Positions 44,630 to 48,349 of a DNA stretch of 48,349 nucleotides are shown here, piece after piece. The stretch covers positions 1-48,349 of the forward strand of contig JALOAT010000027.1 in NCBI GenBank assembly GCA_023228645.1, written 5' to 3'. The notes beneath the pieces are model-generated. The model was not told the DNA's origin. It was given only the letters and a program-made list of their open reading frames with translations, and did no database searches. The stretch's first letter is position 1; each line of letters starts with the position of its first letter. The translations under genes were made by a program, and so were the position numbers. The DNA comes from Gammaproteobacteria bacterium (GTDB lineage Bacteria; Pseudomonadota; Gammaproteobacteria; Thiohalomonadales; Thiohalomonadaceae).

Positions 44630-45481
44630 TTATTTGCGGGTGCCGAACAGCGACTGCAGGCTGGCCTGCAGGTCGCCCGGCAGCAGGACGGTCTTGGCGT
44701 TGGTGCTGGCGGCCAGTTCCTTGACCGCATCCACGTAACGTTCACCCAGCAGGAACATCACCGGCAGCTGGCGGTCCTGGATGGACTCGGCGACCATGGA
44801 AATGGCCTCGCGCGAGGCGTCGGCCAGCACCTTCTTCGCCTCGGCATCGCGCCGCGAGGCCTCCAGCCGGCCCTCGGCCTCGAGGATGGCCGCTTCCTTC
44901 TCGCCGTTGGCGCGGGTCACCGTGGCGCGGCGCTGACGTTCCGCCGCCGCCTGTTCCTCCATGGCCTTCTGCATGGTGGGTGAGGGATTGATGTCCTGGA
45001 TCTCCACCGTCTTCACCGTGACACCCCATTCGGACACGTCATCGGAAATGGCGGCGAGCAGGCGCGCCTTGATCTGGTCGCGCGACGACAGCGCGTCGTC
45101 CATGTCCATCTCGCCGATGATGGAGCGTAACGAGGTCTGTACCAGGGTCTGGATGGCGATGGCGTAGTTTTCCACGCCATAGACCGCCCGCTCCGGGTTG
45201 AGCACGTTGATGTACGCCACGGCGTTGGCAACGATGACCACATTGTCGCGCGTGATGACGTCCTGTGAGGGAACGTCCAGCACGATGTCCTTGGTGGTGA
45301 CCCGGTAAGCCACCGTATCGATGTACGGGATGATCATGTTCAACCCGGGATTCAACGTGCGGTGGTATTTGCCGAAGCGCTGGACCACATGCTTGTAGCC
45401 CTGCGGCACGATGCGCACGCCAAGGGCGATGGTGAGAATGACGAAAAAGGCCAAAACGCCAAAGATCGCGATGGTTTCCAT
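44630..45481 (-). CDS. SPFH/Band 7 membrane protein (stomatin/QmcA-like)
   Basis: A 283-residue membrane-anchored scaffold protein: one N-terminal helix (about 3-23), an SPFH domain starting VRIVPQGYKHVVQRFGKYHR, and a long charged coiled coil (about 170-245, EEQAAAERQRRATVTRANGE). The nfeD gene lies 11 bases upstream on the same strand, the usual stomatin/NfeD pairing. Probably organises membrane microdomains or membrane protein quality control. Confidence 0.9.
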   Translation of the reverse strand: METIAIFGVLAFFVILTIALGVRIVPQGYKHVVQRFGKYHRTLNPGLNMIIPYIDTVAYRVTTKDIVLDVPSQDVITRDNVVIVANAVAYINVLNPERAVYGVENYAIAIQTLVQTSLRSIIGEMDMDDALSSRDQIKARLLAAISDDVSEWGVTVKTVEIQDINPSPTMQKAMEEQAAAERQRRATVTRANGEKEAAILEAEGRLEASRRDAEAKKVLADASREAISMVAESIQDRQLPVMFLLGERYVDAVKELAASTNAKTVLLPGDLQASLQSLFGTRK

Positions 45482-45492
45482 GATTCACTCCC

Positions 45493-45954
45493 TCAGTTCT
45501 TGTTCTTTCTGGAAACGATGAGCGTGTTGCCGGAGATATCCCGAACCACCACGCTCTCACCGGCGCGCAGGCCGGTCTCCTGGCTGTAGAAGTCCCACTC
45601 CTGACGGCCGACCACGGGCACCGTAAAGCGCAGCACGCCGCGCCCGCTTTCCACGGGCGGTGCGATGACCGTGGCCACCTGGCCCACGATGGCCTCCCGC
45701 GACATGCCGGCCAGGGTGCGGTGTTGGTCCATGGAAGGCTTCAAGAAGCGGAACCAACCTACCGTGAAGGCGAGCGAGGCGGCGGTCCAGGCGGCGATCT
45801 GGATCCCCAGATGCATGGACGGGAAGAAATAGAGCAGCGCCGCCACCGGCAGGGCGCCCAGTCCGAACCAGAAGATGGTAAAGCTGGGGACGGCCGCCTC
45901 CGCCGCCATCAACAACACCCCGAACACAATCCAGTGCCAATAAAGGACAGTCAC
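45493..45954 (-). CDS. NfeD family membrane protein
   Basis: A 153-residue protein with an N-terminal membrane region (three hydrophobic segments, about 5-75; FWFGLGALPVAALLYFF) and a C-terminal OB-fold (about 85-150; REAIVGQVATVIAPPVESGR, RAGESVVVRDISGNTLIV). This is the short NfeD form, without the serine protease domain. It is the first gene of a two-gene unit with the SPFH protein. Confidence 0.88.
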   Translation of the reverse strand: MTVLYWHWIVFGVLLMAAEAAVPSFTIFWFGLGALPVAALLYFFPSMHLGIQIAAWTAASLAFTVGWFRFLKPSMDQHRTLAGMSREAIVGQVATVIAPPVESGRGVLRFTVPVVGRQEWDFYSQETGLRAGESVVVRDISGNTLIVSRKNKN

Positions 45955-46225
45955 ACGTCAGCTCCCTGGAATTCCGACGAACATTATCCTGACTTCGTGG
46001 GGGAAGGGGAACGTAGGGGTGTGTTAATTCGGAGCCTTTGCGCAGGGACGTGGCCTTGCCGGCGTCGGCGCTTCGTTAAGGTGCCGGGCCTCAGGCTGCG
46101 ACGGTTGTCATCCGCCGCAGCACAATCGCACGATATACCCGGCTCTGACCGGTAAGAATGCAGTCATCGGACACACACAAAAAGGGCCACGCGCGGCCGC
46201 GATTTCAGCAGGATGGAATAACCTG

Positions 46226-46645
46226 TTAAGCGTGATCCTCCGCCCGGAAGTAGGCCCCCGCGCGCGGCGTGTAAAGGAGAGCAAGCATGAGCAGGTACAC
46301 GATCGTATCCCACAGGATGTAGCCGAAGGATCCGGTCGCCATCAGGGAAAAAAGGATCGCCAAGCCTCCCCAGGAGACCAGCGCTATACGACTCCAGGGG
46401 GCGCCACGCAACAATCCAATCCCGGCAGCCACCACGATGCCGATGCCCAAAATGCTTACCAGATAGTGGACCCAGGCCGAAAAATGAACCCAGGCGCCTG
46501 GAGCGCCTGTCAGGTCGATGTTACCGAGGGCCTCCCGCACTTCAGGTAACACAATCACTAAGCCGAGCAGAACGACCCGCATTGCCACAGCGAATAGCGC
46601 GACCCACGCCACCAGAGTCACTTCAACAGGACGATTCCTTCGCAT
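46226..46645 (-). CDS. four-helix membrane protein of unknown function
   Basis: A 139-residue hydrophobic protein with four predicted membrane segments (about 9-34, 56-80, 86-105 and 108-125), a basic N-terminus (MRRNRPVEV) and a polar tail. No family recognised, though the pattern resembles small uncharacterised integral membrane proteins. The 270 bases between it and nfeD hold no gene I can support. Confidence 0.6.
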   Translation of the reverse strand: MRRNRPVEVTLVAWVALFAVAMRVVLLGLVIVLPEVREALGNIDLTGAPGAWVHFSAWVHYLVSILGIGIVVAAGIGLLRGAPWSRIALVSWGGLAILFSLMATGSFGYILWDTIVYLLMLALLYTPRAGAYFRAEDHA

Positions 46646-46711
46646 TCGTCATTCCTCAAATGCTGTCGTTGTGGGATAACTTAAGGCACCTAACAGCCGC
46701 AATCCCACAGC

Positions 46712-47032
46712 ATGTCCGTGCAATATGAACCTGAACAGAACATCCGGCTGCTCATGGAACGGGAGTCCGGCCAGGAGAACAAGGCGGAATTCCTCGCCCG
46801 CCATTGCATCACGGAGCAGCAGCTTACCGAGTGGCGCGATCAATATCCCCTCGCCGACGTAGTCACCCGTCAGTCACCCCAATCCACACCCGCGGGCGAC
46901 CGGTTTCTTATCCTCGCGCTACTGTGTCTGGGAGCCCTTTTTGGAGTGAAGCAATTTGGATCGTCGGCGTTGAAGGACTGGCTCACGCCTGCGCTCCTGC
47001 TGGCGTTTACCGCCGGGTACGACCGGCGTTGA
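46712..47032 (+). CDS. small protein of unknown function with C-terminal membrane segments
   Basis: A 106-residue protein. Residues 1-45 are charged and helical (ENIRLLMERESGQENKAEFL, then ITEQQLTEWRDQYPLADVV), reminiscent of a helix-turn-helix or transposase-N-like stretch. One or two hydrophobic segments follow (about 63-100). No Shine-Dalgarno is seen before ATG 46712. Unrecognised; codon usage looks like a gene. Confidence 0.45.
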   Translation: MSVQYEPEQNIRLLMERESGQENKAEFLARHCITEQQLTEWRDQYPLADVVTRQSPQSTPAGDRFLILALLCLGALFGVKQFGSSALKDWLTPALLLAFTAGYDRR

Positions 47033-47106
47033 GTAAAAGGACCAAACGGCCGTACGCCTGATGCCGATGTGAAACGCTAGCGTAGTGCCCCGGCAGTTGA
47101 ACGCAT

Positions 47107-47141
47107 ACCAGGCTTGAAGCGTTCTGTGAACGCCTCCTGGT
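47107..47141. repeat. two-tier hairpin
   Basis: ACCAGG/CCTGGT (47107-47112 / 47136-47141) encloses GCGTTC/GAACGC (47119-47124 / 47128-47133) with loop TGT. It sits between the convergent 3' ends of the 46712 gene and tpx; possibly a terminator, although no T-run is present. Confidence 0.45.
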
Positions 47142-47250
47142 GGCAAGAGTGTTATGGCCGTGGTCGACCAGCCATGCGCAAGTAATAGTGACTCAGCCGC
47201 ATGGTTTTTTCTGCCGCAGTGAAATCGCAGGCTGAGGCCGATGTCGGGCC

Positions 47251-47751
47251 TCAACGCAGCGCGGCGAGCGCCCGGTCGTAATCGGGTTCGTCGGTGATCT
47301 CGTGGACCAGCTGGGAATGCAGTACCTTGTTGTTTTCATCCAGCACCACGACGGCGCGGGCCGTGATGCCGGCCAGGGGGCCGTCGGTGATGAGTACGCC
47401 ATAGTCCTTGGCGAAGTTCTTGTCGCGCATCATGGACAGGGTCGCTACGTTTTCGAGCTTCTCGCCGGTGCAAAAGCGCGAGGCCGCGAAGGGCAGGTCC
47501 GAGGAGACAATCAATACCGCCAGGTCCGGGTTCTGCTTGGCGGCCTTGTTGAACTTGATGGTCGAGGTGGCGCAGACCGGGGTGTCCAGGCTCGGCACGA
47601 TGCTGATGAGCTTTTTCCGGCCGGCGAAGACCGCCAGCGAGCGGTCTGCAAGGCCACTGTCCACCAGACGGAAATCGGGAACCTGGCTACCGGCGATGGG
47701 GAGTTCGCCGATGGTGGTGACGGGATTACCTTTCAGGGTGACTTTTGCCAT
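47251..47751 (-). CDS. tpx: thiol peroxidase (atypical 2-Cys peroxiredoxin)
   Basis: Reduces hydrogen peroxide and organic peroxides with thioredoxin. The 166-residue protein matches Tpx throughout: start MAKVTLKGNPVTTIGELP, peroxidatic motif PSLDTPVCATST (Cys60), resolving Cys94 in RFCTGE, and ARAVVVLDENNKVLHSQLV near the C-terminus. Start and length are standard. Stand-alone gene, divergent from the DoxX gene. Confidence 0.95.
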   Translation of the reverse strand: MAKVTLKGNPVTTIGELPIAGSQVPDFRLVDSGLADRSLAVFAGRKKLISIVPSLDTPVCATSTIKFNKAAKQNPDLAVLIVSSDLPFAASRFCTGEKLENVATLSMMRDKNFAKDYGVLITDGPLAGITARAVVVLDENNKVLHSQLVHEITDEPDYDRALAALR

Positions 47752-47985
47752 GGGAAACTCCGATGTTAGGTGAAGGGCAAAACCTTAAATGTAGACGCCG
47801 TTGACGGGTCCGGTGCGAGACGGAAGAGAAGCGAGGAATCGAGGCCGCGGTTTTGCTTTCACCTCGATGGGTCCGCTGTTTGCGGCAGGGGAGGGTATTG
47901 GGGTCCAAGCTGACGAGGAGCCTTGCAAACGCGGGCGGACGGGGCCAGTTTCTAAGACCGCTAGACCAAGGAAAATGTCAACGCC

Positions 47986-48349
47986 ATGGACCGCACGTTC
48001 TTCACCCGCTGGACACCCGGGGCGCTGGCCATGCTGCGCGTGATCACGGCCTTCCTGTTCATGCAGCACGGCACGGCGAAGTTGTTCGGCTTTCCGCACG
48101 TGGCGGCCTTCGATGAACTGAGCCTGTTGTCACTCATCGGCGTCGCCGGCGTGCTGGAAGTGGTAGGTGGGGCGCTGGTATTCATCGGCCTGTTCACGCG
48201 GCCCGCCGCCTTCCTCCTGTCCGGGGAGATGGCGTTTGCCTACTTCATGGCGCATGCCCCGCAGGGCGCCGTGCTGTCGCCCATGCTCAACCAGGGCGAA
48301 TCGGCGGTGTTGTTCTGTTTCATCTTCCTGTTCCTGACCGTTGCGGGTC
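47986..48349 (+). CDS. DoxX-family membrane protein (3' end outside window)
   Basis: The first 121 residues of a membrane protein that continues past the window edge. It has the DoxX pattern: LRVITAFLFMQHGTAKLFGF, then GVLEVVGGALVFIGLFTRPA, LLSGEMAFAYFMAHAP and GESAVLFCFIFLFL, giving four hydrophobic segments. ATG 47986 follows AAGGA at rather long spacing. DoxX proteins are linked to redox or sulfur metabolism, but the exact role here is unknown. Confidence 0.85.
   Translation, partial: MDRTFFTRWTPGALAMLRVITAFLFMQHGTAKLFGFPHVAAFDELSLLSLIGVAGVLEVVGGALVFIGLFTRPAAFLLSGEMAFAYFMAHAPQGAVLSPMLNQGESAVLFCFIFLFLTVAG

Noticed and set aside
47752..47985. Possible small RNA between tpx and the DoxX gene
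   Set aside because: The region is GC-rich with some self-complementarity, but I see no convincing promoter-terminator pair.

Overview
The window is GC-rich, densely coded DNA from a bacterium, most likely a denitrifying gammaproteobacterium. The pointers are a complete System I (Ccm) cytochrome c maturation operon, a cytochrome cd1 nitrite reductase (nir) cluster in an order like that of Pseudomonas stutzeri, an Mla-type lipid transport operon, RluF, YrbG and YbaN homologues, and FNR/DNR-type operators. I cannot name a genus. I see no tRNA, rRNA or CRISPR array.

Layout. 1-3254: a mobile-element zone. A cardiolipin synthase gene lies between two same-orientation ISAs1-type IS copies (the left one cut by the window edge, the right one broken by an internal deletion), followed by a 152-bp element bounded by 13-bp inverted repeats. 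3260-9323: an acyl-CoA thioesterase, then glucose-6-phosphate dehydrogenase, malto-oligosyltrehalose trehalohydrolase and a glycogen debranching enzyme (carbon storage and trehalose). 9351-12782: mlaE-mlaF-mlaD plus an auxiliary lipoprotein; the lipoprotein frame runs into a group II intron relic (domain V plus a domain VI-like hairpin). 12916-21966: mixed housekeeping and hypothetical genes (ODP-type diiron protein, a truncated gene, Spy-like protein, rluF, yaiI, a DUF2007 protein, yrbG, a secreted unknown, a VOC protein, rsgA, a small membrane protein).

22559-29090: ccmABCDEFGHI, eight of the nine genes overlapping or directly abutting. 29910-39746: nirS-nirT-nirB-like-nirC-nirF-nirDL-nirG-nirH-nirJ-nirN. 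The two loci form one functional block. NirS reduces nitrite to nitric oxide in the periplasm, NirT, NirB-like and NirC are c-type electron carriers, NirDL/G/H/J/F/N make heme d1, and Ccm attaches the c hemes. A perfect FNR/DNR box precedes nirS and a one-mismatch box lies upstream of ccmA, suggesting joint induction by low oxygen and/or nitric oxide. nirE and nirM are not present here.

40313-48349: small unknown proteins, YbaN, an orphan histidine kinase, a YciI-like protein, a DUF4202 protein, an SPFH/NfeD membrane pair, two small membrane proteins, thiol peroxidase and a DoxX-family protein cut by the window end. Several families of intergenic palindromes and repeats punctuate the sequence, and related repeats in opposite orientation stand on both sides of the nir cluster.
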